DNA of 64,000 bases, from assembly GCF_001500125.1 (NCBI RefSeq), contig NZ_LQIV01000044.1:1-64000 (forward strand). The letters run 5' to 3'. Origin of the DNA: Mycobacterium sp. IS-1742. GTDB lineage: Bacteria; Actinomycetota; Actinomycetes; Mycobacteriales; Mycobacteriaceae. The notes beneath the pieces were generated by a model. It saw only the letters and a list, made by a program, of their open reading frames with translations, was not told the origin of the DNA and did not search any database. The position numbers were made by a program, and so were the translations under genes. This document shows, piece after piece, positions 1-8,726 of this stretch. Numbering within the stretch: the first letter of the stretch is position 1; every line of letters starts with the position of its first letter.

Positions 1-147
1 AACCGGCCCCGCGGCGGCCGAGGGAGCGGGTTGCGCGGCGGCGGCGCCCGCGAGCCACAGTGCGCCGAGGCCGACGGCCGCGCCGGCCAGCGTCAGCCTG
101 GTTCCGCCGATGGTCGCGGCGGCGCGGAGGCGCGGTCGTCCGATCAT
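1..147 (-). CDS. Secreted or membrane protein, N-terminal fragment
   Basis: The reverse strand opens with ATG at 147 and stays open to the window edge, so only the first 49 residues are present. They begin MIGRPRLRAAATIGG and run into a hydrophobic stretch (LTLAGAAVGLGALWLAG) followed by an Ala/Pro-rich segment (AAAAQPAPSAAAGPV). This is a typical Sec signal peptide followed by a low-complexity linker. The mature domain lies outside the window, so no function can be given. The gene is divergent from the permease that starts 120 bases away. Confidence 0.55.
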   Translation of the reverse strand, partial: MIGRPRLRAAATIGGTRLTLAGAAVGLGALWLAGAAAAQPAPSAAAGPV

Positions 148-267
148 GGGTGTCGAGGCTAGCGTGTCCGGGCCGACACCGTCGGCTGTGTGGCCAGATC
201 GCCGGGCCGACCGGCCCAGACTGGCGAACGGCCGGTGCGATCCCCGCGGCCGGTCTAGCATCACCGG

Positions 268-1671
268 GTGGACATCACGCACAGCGAATCCAGCGAGTAC
301 CTCGCCAAACGCACGCTCAAGCAGGGCACTGCCGGCTGGGTCCTCCTCGCCGGCCTCGGCGTCGGATACGTGATCTCCGGCGACTACTCGGGATGGAACT
401 TCGGGCTCGCGGAGGGCGGCTTCGGTGGGCTGCTGATCGCGGGCGTGATCATCGCCGGCATGTACCTGGCGATGGTGTTGGGGATGGCCGAGATGTCCTC
501 GGCGCTGCCCGCCGCGGGCGGCGGCTACACGTTCGCCCGCCGCGCACTCGGACCGTGGGGCGGATTCGCCACCGGCACAGCCATTCTCATCGAGTACGCG
601 ATCGCACCGGCCGCCATCGCCACCTTCATCGGCGCCTACGTCGAATCGCTCGGGCTGTTCGGCATCACCGATGGCTGGTGGGTGTATCTCGCGGTGTACC
701 TGCTGTTCATCGGGATCCATCTCAGCGGCGTCGGCGAAGCGCTCAAGGTCATGTTCGTCATCACCGCCATCGCCCTGGCGGGCCTGGTCATCTTCGCCAT
801 CGCGGCGGTCGGGAGCTTCGACGCCGCGAACCTCACCGACATCGCGCCCACCGATGCTGCGGGCGCCTCGTCGTTCCTGCCGTTCGGTTACCTCGGGATC
901 TGGGCGGCTGTGCCGTTCGCGATCTGGTTCTTCCTCGCCATCGAAGGTGTGCCGCTGGCCGCCGAGGAGGCCAAGGATCCGTCCCGCAACGTTCCGCGGG
1001 GGATCCTCGCGGCGATGGCCGTGCTGCTGGTCACCGGCAGCGCCGTGCTGGTGCTGGCGGCGGGCTCAGGCGGGGCGGGCCTGATCAGCGCCTCCGGCAA
1101 CCCGCTGGTGGAGGCGCTCGGCGACACGGCGATGGCCAAGGTGGTCAACTACATCGGCCTGGCCGGGTTGATCGCGAGCTTCTTCTCGATCATCTACGCC
1201 TACTCGCGTCAGCTGTTCGCGCTGTCCCGCGCGGGGTATCTGCCCAAGCGGCTGTCGGTGGTCAACTCGCGCAAGGCGCCGACGCTGGCGCTGGTCGTGC
1301 CCGGCATCATCGGCTTCATCCTGTCGTTGACCGGCCAGGGCGCCATGCTGCTCAACATGGCGGTGTTCGGCGCCGCACTGTCCTACGTGCTGATGATGGT
1401 CAGCCACATCACGCTTCGCGTGCGCGAACCAGATATGCCCCGGCCGTACCGCACGCCGGGCGGTGTCGTCACCACCGGGTTCGCGCTCGTCGTCGCCGCC
1501 CTGGCGGTGGTCGCGACGTTCCTCGTGGACAGCACCGCGGCCACCTGGTGCCTGGTGGTGTTCGCCGCGTTCATGGCGTACTTCGGGATCTACAGCCGCC
1601 ACCATCTGGTGGCGAACTCGCCCGACGAAGAATTCGCCGCGCTGGCCGATGCGGAGAAGGACATCAGCTAG
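268..1671 (+). CDS. APC-superfamily amino acid/ethanolamine permease
   Basis: A 467-residue integral membrane transporter with about 12 hydrophobic segments, starting at GTG 268. The N-terminal region has the APC-family glycine-rich helix (VGYVISGDYSGWNFGLAEGG) and a conserved AALPAAGGGY-like segment (SSALPAAGGGYTFARRALG, residues about 75-93). The motif EGVPLAAEEAKDPSRNVPRG near residues 227-246 is typical of the ethanolamine permease subfamily, whose members are about 450-480 residues long. The likely role is proton-coupled uptake of ethanolamine or a related amine. No ethanolamine ammonia-lyase genes are visible nearby, so the substrate is inferred from the family only. The stop overlaps the stop of the convergent helicase gene by four bases. 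Confidence 0.8.
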   Translation: MDITHSESSEYLAKRTLKQGTAGWVLLAGLGVGYVISGDYSGWNFGLAEGGFGGLLIAGVIIAGMYLAMVLGMAEMSSALPAAGGGYTFARRALGPWGGFATGTAILIEYAIAPAAIATFIGAYVESLGLFGITDGWWVYLAVYLLFIGIHLSGVGEALKVMFVITAIALAGLVIFAIAAVGSFDAANLTDIAPTDAAGASSFLPFGYLGIWAAVPFAIWFFLAIEGVPLAAEEAKDPSRNVPRGILAAMAVLLVTGSAVLVLAAGSGGAGLISASGNPLVEALGDTAMAKVVNYIGLAGLIASFFSIIYAYSRQLFALSRAGYLPKRLSVVNSRKAPTLALVVPGIIGFILSLTGQGAMLLNMAVFGAALSYVLMMVSHITLRVREPDMPRPYRTPGGVVTTGFALVVAALAVVATFLVDSTAATWCLVVFAAFMAYFGIYSRHHLVANSPDEEFAALADAEKDIS

Positions 1672-3317
1672 ACGGCGGGGCCCAACAGGTCGTCGGCGTC
1701 CTTGATGACGTAGCCGTAGCCCTGTTCGGCGAGGAACCGCTGCCGGTGCGCGGCGTACTCGGCGTCGAGGCTGTCGCGGGAGACGACGGAGTAGAACACC
1801 GCGCCGCCGCCGTCGTGCTTGGGCCGCAGCAGCCGGCCCAGCCGTTGCGCCTCTTCCTGCCGGGAGCCGAAGGTGCCCGAAACCTGAACGGCCACCGAGG
1901 CTTCCGGGAGGTCGATGGAGAAGTTCGCGACCTTCGAGACCACCAGCGTCGAGATCTCACCGCGGCGGAACTGGTCGAACAGCAACTCGCGTTCGGCGTT
2001 CTTCGTCGACCCCTGGATCACCGGGGCGTCCAGTTCCTGGCCGAGCTCCTCGAGCTGGTCGAGGTAGGCGCCGATCACCAGGGTCTGTTCGCCCTTGTGG
2101 CGCTCCAGGATCGACCGCACCACCGCGATCTTCGTGTGCACGGTCGAGCAGAGCTTGTAGCGCTCCTCGGGTTCGGCGACGGCGTAGAGCATGCGCTCGT
2201 TGTCCGTCATCGTCACCCGCACCTCGATGCACTCCGCGGGCGCGATCCAGCCCTGCGCCTCGATGTCCTTCCACGGGGCGTCGTACCGTTTGGGACCGAT
2301 CAGGCTGAACACGTCGCCTTCGCGGCCGTCTTCGCGGATCAGCGTCGCGGTCAGCCCCAGCCGGCGGCGTGACTGCAGGTCGGCGGTCATCCGGAAGACG
2401 GGCGCGGGCAGCAGGTGCACCTCGTCGTAGATGATCAGGCCCCAGTCGCGGCTGTCGAACAACTCGAGATGGCGGTACTCACCTTTGGTCCGGCGGGTGA
2501 TCACCTGATACGTGGCGATCGTGACCGGCCGGATCTCCTTCTTCTCCCCGGAGTACTCGCCGATCTCGTCCTCGGTGAGCGACGTCCGGGCGACCAGTTC
2601 GCGTTTCCACTGCCGGCCCGCGACGGTGTTGGTCACGAGGATCAGCGTGGTGGCGCCGGCCTTGGCCATCGCCGCGGCGCCCACGAGCGTCTTGCCCGCA
2701 CCGCACGGCAGCACCACCACACCGGAACCACCCGACCAGAACGAGTCGGCGGCCATCTCCTGGTAGTCGCGCAGCTGCCACCCGTCCTGCAGCAGGTCGA
2801 TCGGATGGCGCTCACCGTCGACATAGCCGGCGAGGTCCTCGGCAGGCCAGCCGATCTTGAGCAGCATCTGCTTGACCCGGCCGCGTTCGCTGGCGTGCAC
2901 GATCACCGTGTCGTCGTCGATGCGCGAGCCCAGCATCGGCGCGATCTTCTTGTTGCGGAGCACCTCCTCGAGCACCGCGCGGTCCAGACTCACCAGCACC
3001 AGGCCGTGGACCGGACTCTTCACGAGCTGAAGCCGGCCGTAGCGGGCCATGGTGTCGACGATGTCGACCAGCAGAGGCTGGGGCACCGCGTAACGGGAGA
3101 ACGACACCAGCGCGTCGACCACCTGCTCGGCGTCGTGGCCTGCGGCGCGGGCGTTCCACAACGCCAGCGGGGTGATGCGGTAGGTGTGGATGTGCTCGGG
3201 GGCGCGCTCCAGCTCGGCGAACGGGGCGATCGCCGCGCGGGCGGCCTGGGCCTGCTCGTGGTCGACCTCGAGCAGCACCGTCTTGTCGGACTGCACGATC
3301 AAAGGGCCGTCGGTCAT
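1668..3317 (-). CDS. ercc3: XPB/Ssl2-type DNA repair helicase (Rv0861c-like)
   Basis: A 549-residue superfamily 2 helicase, full length for mycobacterial XPB. An N-terminal damage-recognition-like domain (about residues 1-170) precedes the RecA-like core. Visible motifs are Walker A (LPCGAGKTLVG, about residue 205), the DEVH box (IIYDEVHLLPAP, about 295), the TAT motif III (LGLTATLIRED) with the XPB-specific RED segment, and motif VI (QEEAQRLGRLLRP). These fit a 3'-5' DNA helicase that acts with nucleotide excision repair, as known for mycobacterial and archaeal XPB. Start ATG at 3317. The upstream gene for a helicase-associated protein reads in the same direction with a 42-base gap, so the two probably form an operon. 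Confidence 0.93.
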   Translation of the reverse strand: MTDGPLIVQSDKTVLLEVDHEQAQAARAAIAPFAELERAPEHIHTYRITPLALWNARAAGHDAEQVVDALVSFSRYAVPQPLLVDIVDTMARYGRLQLVKSPVHGLVLVSLDRAVLEEVLRNKKIAPMLGSRIDDDTVIVHASERGRVKQMLLKIGWPAEDLAGYVDGERHPIDLLQDGWQLRDYQEMAADSFWSGGSGVVVLPCGAGKTLVGAAAMAKAGATTLILVTNTVAGRQWKRELVARTSLTEDEIGEYSGEKKEIRPVTIATYQVITRRTKGEYRHLELFDSRDWGLIIYDEVHLLPAPVFRMTADLQSRRRLGLTATLIREDGREGDVFSLIGPKRYDAPWKDIEAQGWIAPAECIEVRVTMTDNERMLYAVAEPEERYKLCSTVHTKIAVVRSILERHKGEQTLVIGAYLDQLEELGQELDAPVIQGSTKNAERELLFDQFRRGEISTLVVSKVANFSIDLPEASVAVQVSGTFGSRQEEAQRLGRLLRPKHDGGGAVFYSVVSRDSLDAEYAAHRQRFLAEQGYGYVIKDADDLLGPAV

Positions 3318-3359
3318 GCGCGATCCCGCTTCGCTTCTCGCTCGAAGGTCATTGCTCCA

Positions 3360-5651
3360 TTATTCGTTCTCGGCCGACACCACCGAGGTCACGCGGTGGA
3401 TGGCGAATTCGCGCACCCGTCCGGATGCCGGATCGTAGGCGGTCAGCTGGCCGCCGCGGACGTTGACGGGGGCCACCACCCGCTGCGTGGCCACTCCGGC
3501 CGGATCGACGTAGCCAATCACCACCGACGTCTGCTGTAGCGCGGCTTCCTGCAGTTGCGTAATCGCAACGCCGGGATCGAGCCGCATGTTCCCGGACGGT
3601 GCGGCGGCGACCTTGCGCAGCACCGCGACGATCGCGCCGAGGGTCTGGCCGGTGGGGGTGGGCGCGGGCCGGTAGACCCGCCGACGGCCAGGGGCGGGCA
3701 CCCGCGACCCGCGGGAACGGATGTCGACGATCGCGCCGGACGAGTCCTCGGCGGCGGGGGCGAGCCCCGCGTTGCGCAGGGCGGCGAGCACGTCGGCGAT
3801 CGGCGCCTGGGACACCGCGACCGTCGGCGCCAGCAGCCGCAGCTCGACCGCGTCGGTGGCCGGTGCGGCCACGGCCTGGGCCAGCAGCGCCGGGTCCTCG
3901 CACCGCACGAAGGCCGACGCGATGCCGACCCGTAGCTGGCCGTGGCGGCGCGCGACGTCGTCGATCAGATACGTCAATCCCTGCGGCACCGGGGTTCTGG
4001 AGTGCCGGCCGAAGAACGCGTGCAGTTCGCTCGCAGTCTTGCCGGTGTCGAGCGCCCGCCGTATCGACGCCTCGCTGACCCGGTACACCATCGCCGCGCC
4101 CGCCGACTCCACCGCTGCGACGGCCGCCAGCTGCTCGGCGAGGTCGCGTTCGAGCGGACCCGGCACGACGACGGTGAGATCGGCCTGCACCAGGAAGTGG
4201 TCGATGGGTGAGGGCAGCACCTTCGCCATGGCCGCCACGACATCCTCGGGGGGGTGGCCGGCGAGCAGGCCGCGGGCGGGCGTCGCGATCGCGCCGCGGC
4301 CCACCACGCCGAGCGCGTGCGCCTCGGTGAGCAGGCCGCCCACCGGTTCGGGCTGCAACCGCACCGCCCAGCGCGGCCTGCGCCAGATCATCGCCCGCGA
4401 GGCCGACGCCGCGTCGACGCCGGATCCGGCGGGCAGGTCGGCCAGCACCGCCAACAGCAACCGGCGATCCAGTGGAGCCGCCGTCGAGTACAGCGAATCC
4501 GACAGCGAGGCATACGGTTTGCCGTCGGGGCCCCGGCTGCCGGTGAGCCCCGGCCTCGCGGGCAGGTCGAGCCACGTCGAGGCAAACAGGTGCCAGCGCA
4601 CCGCGGTCGGCGACTCGATGAACCGGTCGGCGGCCACCGTCGGTGCCCAGAACGTGCCGGTCCCGTCGCCCGGGTCGGGTTCGGGAATCCCCGCCGCGAT
4701 GAGGCCCGCACCCAGAGCCACCTCGAGGATCAGCCCCAGCCGGCGTTCGTCGATACCCGTGGCCTTCACGAGGCGTTTGAGGTCGCGGACACCGAGGCCG
4801 CCACTGCGCAGTTCCGGCACCGGTGCCGAGGAGAGCGCCTCGAGCACCACGTCGACCTCGCGCAGCAGGTCGATCGCCGCGCCGGCGGCGACGGCGTCGA
4901 CCTCCGAGGTCTTCGTCGAGGTGGTCACGGCATCGGGCGGGTTCAGCTGGGTCGGACCGGGTGCCTCGCCGCGCAGCACCTGGCCGACGAGGCGGGGCAG
5001 GATCACGGTGTCGTCGTCGACCTGGCGCAACAACCCGGCCGCCAGCAGGCGCTGCACCGGGCGGTCGGCCGGCGTCCCGGGCGCCGCGTCCCGTGTGCGG
5101 CCGACCGGCGAACCCTCCAGGAGCCGCTCCAGCAGGTCGCGCTGTGCGGTGTCGAGTCCGTCCAGCCTGTGCGCGATGTCGTCGGCGCCGTGCTCGGCCG
5201 TCTCCACCACCGCCTGGCCCGGGTACCACGGCAGCCCGGACGCGACCTCCGCCGCAACCCGGACCTCGTCGTCACCCCACACCAGGGCCCGCCCCCGCAG
5301 ATCGTCGACGGCAGCGGTGACCGCATCTTCTCCGGCGCGCGCCCCGATCAGCTCGAACAGCTTGGTCAGCGGCACCGCGGTGGTGTCGGCGTGCAGCACG
5401 AGCAGCGCGTCCAGCACGGCCAAGCGCAGGAAATCCAGGCCGTCGGTGGCGGCTTTCACCGACTGCCGCGAGGTCGCCCGCGCGGCCAGCGCGGCGATGG
5501 TGCCCGGCGGCGGCTGGGTGAGGTCAGGGCGCAACTCCAGCAGCCGGATGAGCCGCTCGTCGGGTAGTTGGGCCAACCAGGCGCCCAGGGGGACGCCGGT
5601 GTTCCCCCGAGTCGCTGCGCTCCTGCCCGCCGGCGGAGTGTGTGCTGTCAT
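3360..5651 (-). CDS. Helicase-associated protein with C-terminal WYL-like domain (Rv0862c-like)
   Basis: A 763-residue protein without Walker motifs, encoded directly upstream of XPB. The first half is helical and repetitive (LLELRPDL, LDFLRLAVLDALLVL). Mid-protein there is the region annotated in homologues as an XPB/Ssl2-like helicase-associated domain (about 420-620, including the VVPGPLERDLAEQLAAVA segment). The C-terminal 60 residues (VVIGYVDPAGVATQRVVAPV) resemble a WYL-type ligand-binding beta domain. The constant pairing with XPB suggests a partner or regulator of the helicase in DNA repair, but its biochemical role is unknown. ATG 5651 is the first start after the upstream stop. The gene is divergent from the short gene at 5717. 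Confidence 0.75.
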   Translation of the reverse strand: MTAHTPPAGRSAATRGNTGVPLGAWLAQLPDERLIRLLELRPDLTQPPPGTIAALAARATSRQSVKAATDGLDFLRLAVLDALLVLHADTTAVPLTKLFELIGARAGEDAVTAAVDDLRGRALVWGDDEVRVAAEVASGLPWYPGQAVVETAEHGADDIAHRLDGLDTAQRDLLERLLEGSPVGRTRDAAPGTPADRPVQRLLAAGLLRQVDDDTVILPRLVGQVLRGEAPGPTQLNPPDAVTTSTKTSEVDAVAAGAAIDLLREVDVVLEALSSAPVPELRSGGLGVRDLKRLVKATGIDERRLGLILEVALGAGLIAAGIPEPDPGDGTGTFWAPTVAADRFIESPTAVRWHLFASTWLDLPARPGLTGSRGPDGKPYASLSDSLYSTAAPLDRRLLLAVLADLPAGSGVDAASASRAMIWRRPRWAVRLQPEPVGGLLTEAHALGVVGRGAIATPARGLLAGHPPEDVVAAMAKVLPSPIDHFLVQADLTVVVPGPLERDLAEQLAAVAAVESAGAAMVYRVSEASIRRALDTGKTASELHAFFGRHSRTPVPQGLTYLIDDVARRHGQLRVGIASAFVRCEDPALLAQAVAAPATDAVELRLLAPTVAVSQAPIADVLAALRNAGLAPAAEDSSGAIVDIRSRGSRVPAPGRRRVYRPAPTPTGQTLGAIVAVLRKVAAAPSGNMRLDPGVAITQLQEAALQQTSVVIGYVDPAGVATQRVVAPVNVRGGQLTAYDPASGRVREFAIHRVTSVVSAENE

Positions 5652-5716
5652 TGCTGACCAGCGTAAAGCAGCCGCCCGAGGTCGCCATGCGCTGCGGCGT
5701 TTGCCACAATGTGGGC

Positions 5717-5908
5717 GTGGCTGACAAGAAATCGAAGAAGCAGTACATCGATCCGGGGTGGCCCACCCACCTCGAGGGTGACGAGCACGCCGTGAGCGAA
5801 CTCGCCACCGATCGCACCGGGGCGCTCTCGCCGTTCGGTGACCTGACCTTCCCGCTGCCAGCCGACGAGCTGCCGTACCTGCATCCCGTCACCGTCGTGA
5901 ACAGGTAA
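5717..5908 (+). CDS. Small conserved mycobacterial protein (Rv0863-like)
   Basis: About 63 residues: VADKKSKKQYIDPGWPTH and then an acidic stretch ending DELPYLHPVTVVNR. The stop is immediately followed by the moaC GTG, so it is probably the first gene of the moaC-mog-moaE transcript. I chose GTG 5717. A longer reading from 5642 would overlap the divergent ATG at 5651 and adds CGVCHNVG, which looks like leader sequence. No domain is recognised and no function can be assigned. Confidence 0.55.
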   Translation: MADKKSKKQYIDPGWPTHLEGDEHAVSELATDRTGALSPFGDLTFPLPADELPYLHPVTVVNR

Positions 5909-6394
5909 GTGGCCGCGAGCTCGCAGCAGGGGCTTTCGCACGTCGACGAGTCCGGCGCGGCGCACATGGTCGACGTCAGTGGCAAGGACGTCACCAAGCG
6001 CACCGCCGTCGCCGCGGGCACGCTGCACACCCGCCCCGACGTGGTCGCGCTGATCGCGTCCGGCGGTCTGCCCAAGGGTGACGCGCTGGCGACCGCGCGG
6101 GTCGCCGGCATCATGGCCGCCAAACGCACCAGCGATCTGATCCCGCTGTGCCATCAACTCGCGCTGACCGGCGTGGACGTCGACTTCGAGGTCGGCGAGA
6201 GCCATGTCCGCATCACCGCGACCGTGCGGACCACCGACCGCACCGGTGTGGAGATGGAAGCGCTCACGGCGGTCAGCGTGGCGGCCCTGACCGTCTACGA
6301 CATGATCAAGGCCGTCGATCCCGCCGCCCGCATCGACGACATCGCGGTGCTGCGCAAAGAGGGCGGCAAGACCGGCACCTGGACGCGGACGTGA
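5909..6394 (+). CDS. moaC: Cyclic pyranopterin monophosphate synthase MoaC
   Basis: A 161-residue MoaC, the enzyme that, after MoaA, completes conversion of GTP to cyclic pyranopterin monophosphate in molybdenum cofactor synthesis. Family signatures are present: SHVDESGAAHMVDVSGKD near the N-terminus, IPLCHQLALTGVDVD in the middle, and the strongly conserved GVEMEALTAVSVAALTVYDM segment, followed by the terminal LRKEGGKTGTW. The start is GTG 5909, directly abutting the preceding stop. The next gene, mog, overlaps the stop by four bases, so translation is probably coupled. The length matches mycobacterial MoaC2. Confidence 0.95.
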   Translation: MAASSQQGLSHVDESGAAHMVDVSGKDVTKRTAVAAGTLHTRPDVVALIASGGLPKGDALATARVAGIMAAKRTSDLIPLCHQLALTGVDVDFEVGESHVRITATVRTTDRTGVEMEALTAVSVAALTVYDMIKAVDPAARIDDIAVLRKEGGKTGTWTRT

Positions 6395-6870
6395 CACGCA
6401 CCGGCCGCGTGGTCATCGCCTCCACCCGGGCCGCGGCAGCCGTGTACGAGGACCGGACCGGACCCCTGATCGTCGAGTGGTTGACCGGCCGCGGTGTCGA
6501 GACACCCGATCCGGTCGTGGTCGCCGACGGCGCCCCCGTCGAAGCGGCCCTGCGCGCGGCGGTCGACGACGGTGCGGCCGTGGTGATCACCTCCGGCGGC
6601 ACCGGCATCTCACCCACCGACGCCACCCCGCAGGCCACCGCCGCGGTCGTCGACTACGAACTGCCCGGACTGGCCGAGGCGATTCGGAGGGCGGGGCTGC
6701 CGAAGGTGCCCACCGCCGTGCTCTCCCGCGGGATCTGCGGCGTGGCGGGGCGCACGCTCGTGGTGAACCTGCCCGGCTCACCCGGCGGCGTCAAGGACGG
6801 GCTGACCGTGCTCGCCGACGTGCTCGACCACGCCCTGGATCAACTCGCCGGAAAGGACCATCCGCGATGA
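6391..6870 (+). CDS. mog: Molybdopterin adenylyltransferase (MoaB/Mog)
   Basis: A 159-residue MoaB/Mog-fold protein that adenylates molybdopterin before molybdate insertion. The diagnostic motif VVITSGGTGISPTDATPQA (about residues 66-84) is intact, as is VVNLPGSPGGVKDGL near the C-terminus. I chose GTG 6391, which overlaps the moaC stop (GTGA), although the frame is open further upstream inside moaC. The stop overlaps the moaE ATG (ATGA). The length equals the M. tuberculosis protein within one residue, as I recall. Confidence 0.92.
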   Translation: MTRTGRVVIASTRAAAAVYEDRTGPLIVEWLTGRGVETPDPVVVADGAPVEAALRAAVDDGAAVVITSGGTGISPTDATPQATAAVVDYELPGLAEAIRRAGLPKVPTAVLSRGICGVAGRTLVVNLPGSPGGVKDGLTVLADVLDHALDQLAGKDHPR

Positions 6871-7295
6871 CCGCCGTCGTGCTCCGCGCCGCCGTGACCG
6901 AGGATCGGATCGACCTGGCCGAGCACGAGGAATTGGTGGCGCACGAATCCGCAGGCGCGGTAGTCAGTTTCGCCGGTGTGGTGCGCGACCACGACGGCGG
7001 CCGCGGGGTCACCCGGCTCGAGTACTCCGCGCATCCGAGCGCCGCGCAGATCCTCGCCGAGGTGGCGGCCGAGATCGCCGCGGACTGCGACGGCGTCCGC
7101 GCGATCGCGGTCAGCCACCGCGTGGGACCCCTCGAGATAGGTGACGCCGCCCTGGTGGCCGCTGTGGCAGCGGACCATCGCAGGGCGGCCTTCGACACCT
7201 GTTCCCGGCTCGTCGACGCCGTCAAGGACCGGATACCGGTGTGGAAGCACCAGTTCTTCGGCGACGGCTCCGACGAGTGGGTGAATTCGGCCTGA
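6867..7295 (+). CDS. moaE: Molybdopterin synthase large subunit MoaE
   Basis: A 142-residue catalytic subunit of molybdopterin synthase, which inserts dithiolene sulfurs from MoaD thiocarboxylate into cyclic pyranopterin monophosphate. Conserved blocks include GAVVSFAGVVRDHDGGRGV, LEYSAHPSA, HRVGPLEIGDAALVAAV and the active-site loop KDRIPVWKHQFF with two lysines. The ATG overlaps the mog stop by four bases. The extended open frame upstream (to 6477) is a shadow of mog. The partner moaD lies 1.5 kb away on the other strand, beyond rpfA, and converges on this gene's end. Confidence 0.93.
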   Translation: MTAVVLRAAVTEDRIDLAEHEELVAHESAGAVVSFAGVVRDHDGGRGVTRLEYSAHPSAAQILAEVAAEIAADCDGVRAIAVSHRVGPLEIGDAALVAAVAADHRRAAFDTCSRLVDAVKDRIPVWKHQFFGDGSDEWVNSA

Positions 7296-7301
7296 CCCGA
7301 A

Positions 7302-8311
7302 TCAGGCGGGCGGCAGGACCGGTGCGGGTGCGGGGGCCGGAGCCGGGGCGGGCGCCGTGCCGACCGGGATCGGCGCCGGGCCACCCGGGGTGTCCGGAGT
7401 GGTCAGCGGCCGCTGGGTCAGCGCCAGCAGTGCATCCGAACCCGAGATCTCCTGGGTCTGGATCGCGTGCCAGATCTCCTTGAGGTACGTGACGTTCGGG
7501 CTCTGGCCGGGTACCTGACCGGGGTCGACGGTCGTCCCCGGCGGCAGGTTCTCCGGGCTGGCCAGGTGCGGCACCTCTGCGGGCAGCTGCGGCAGGCCGG
7601 CGGGCACCGCCGGAACCTGGCCGCTGGCGGCCTGGTTGGCGGCGTCGAAGATCGGCTGCGGGATGTTGACCGCGTTCAACGGGGCCAGCGGATCCGGGGC
7701 CGGGGCGGCGACCGGCGCGGGGGCCGGAGCCGGAGCCGGAGCGGGAGCCGGGGCCGGGGGAGCGAACTGCAGCGGCGCGGGGACGCCGAGCGACCAGTTC
7801 TGAGGCTGCGGCTGACCCGGTGCCGGGGCGGCGGCGGTGTCCCAGTTCGCGGCGGCGGCGGGGCGAACGGATCGATCGGCGGCGGAGGCGGCAGGATGCC
7901 GTTCAGCGGCGCGGGGTCGATCGGCTGGTCGACGACGTTGCGCGGCGTCGCACCCGAGAGCGGACCGCCGCAGGAGGGCCATGCGCCCTTGCCCTGGCTG
8001 GCGAGCACCCGCTCGGCGACCGCGATCTGCTCTTCCTTGGTGGCCATGTAGGCCGCGGGGGCGAACTCGCCGCCGCCGTGTCCGGCCCAGGTGCTGGGCG
8101 AGAACTGCAGCCCGCCGTGGTAGCCGTTGCCGGTGTTGATGGCCCAGTTGCCGCTCGACTCACACGCGGCGACCTGGTCCCATTCGCCGTCGGTCGCCGC
8201 GCCGGCCTGTCCGGCGAGGGCGAGACTGCCACCACCGATCACGGCGCCGGTGAAGGCGATCTTGGCGACACTGACCGTGGAATTCGTGGGCTTGCGATGC
8301 CGTCCACTCAT
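7302..8311 (-). CDS. rpfA: Resuscitation-promoting factor RpfA, frameshifted
   Basis: Start ATG 8311 gives MSGRHRKPTNSTVSVAKIAF, the characteristic RpfA start, then a signal peptide and the catalytic Rpf domain. That domain is a lysozyme-like/transglycosylase fold (DGEWDQVAACESSGNWAINT, GGLQFSPSTW) with the catalytic Glu retained. RpfA cleaves peptidoglycan outside the cell and promotes exit from dormancy. After residue about 150 the frame breaks in a CCG run at 7847-7861. In the original frame an Arg/Pro-rich tail runs to a stop at 7676. In the other frame the expected Pro/Ala-rich linker and a conserved C-terminal segment (NVTYLKEIWHAIQTQEISG) run to 7302. One extra base in the run would restore a protein of about 336 residues. 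This is either a real mutation or a sequencing error. The catalytic domain is intact either way. Confidence 0.88.
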
Positions 8312-8333
8312 AAGTGCGATAGATCCTCTCGTC

Positions 8334-8522
8334 GGCGCCCGCGAGGTCAGCTGTCGGGTTCGGGTGGGAGAGGTCACCCGGCCGGTCTCGGTTGCCCGAT
8401 CCCGGCTTCACCCCAAGGGGCCGCTGGCGGCCCCAGGTCCTTTCGGTGGACCGGTGGGTCCCCCGCCTCCATCCAGGTGGTTCGTGGTCCCCCGCGTCGA
8501 CGGATGGAGCTCGGCGCTATCG
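8334..8522 (-). promoter_or_regulatory. ydaO/yuaA-type (c-di-AMP) riboswitch in the rpfA leader
   Basis: Read on the minus strand, the leader contains ordered ydaO-aptamer signatures: CGATAGCGCCGA at the 5' end, GGGGGACC repeats, GGGGTGAAGCC (complement of 8403-8413), GGGCAACC (8390-8397) and ACCCGAACCCGACAGCTGACC (8345-8365), closed by GGGCGCC. The GCGCC/GGCGC ends can pair as P1. Riboswitches of this class bind cyclic di-AMP and are known before actinobacterial rpf and cell-wall hydrolase genes, where ligand turns expression off. The rpfA ATG lies 22 bases past the 3' end. The boundaries are approximate. Confidence 0.85.
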
Positions 8523-8726
8523 GGCGGGGCGGGTCGGTCGATAAGGGTCGACTGACCTGGGAATGAACGGTAACCGCTGTCCGCGCACCCGTCACCTTTT
8601 CCCGACCTCGGCGTTTCCCGCCACGGCAAATTTTAAAGGGGCTCTAAATGCGCAGGTTGGCTCGCCGTTTTCGCAGGTGTTTCCGGACGTGAACTGGGCT
8701 ATAGCCAGCTTGTGACCAATTCGTTA

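Noticed and set aside
60..2372. 770-residue plus-strand open frame
   Set aside because: It is Arg/His/Gly-rich, crosses the permease and helicase genes in other frames, and has no conserved motif. High GC content creates such open frames.
5642..5716. Longer start for the Rv0863-like gene
   Set aside because: It would overlap the divergent ATG at 5651 and adds residues that look like leader.
7720..7765. GCCGGA repeats as a mini- or microsatellite locus
   Set aside because: They encode the Ala-Pro linker typical of RpfA and are explained by coding composition.
7847..7861. Programmed ribosomal frameshift in rpfA
   Set aside because: No slippery heptamer, and no stimulatory structure could be shown. 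A base loss in a repeat is the simpler reading.
7676..8377. N-terminal extension of RpfA
   Set aside because: The 22 extra residues are translated riboswitch sequence. MSGRHRKP at 8311 is the family start.
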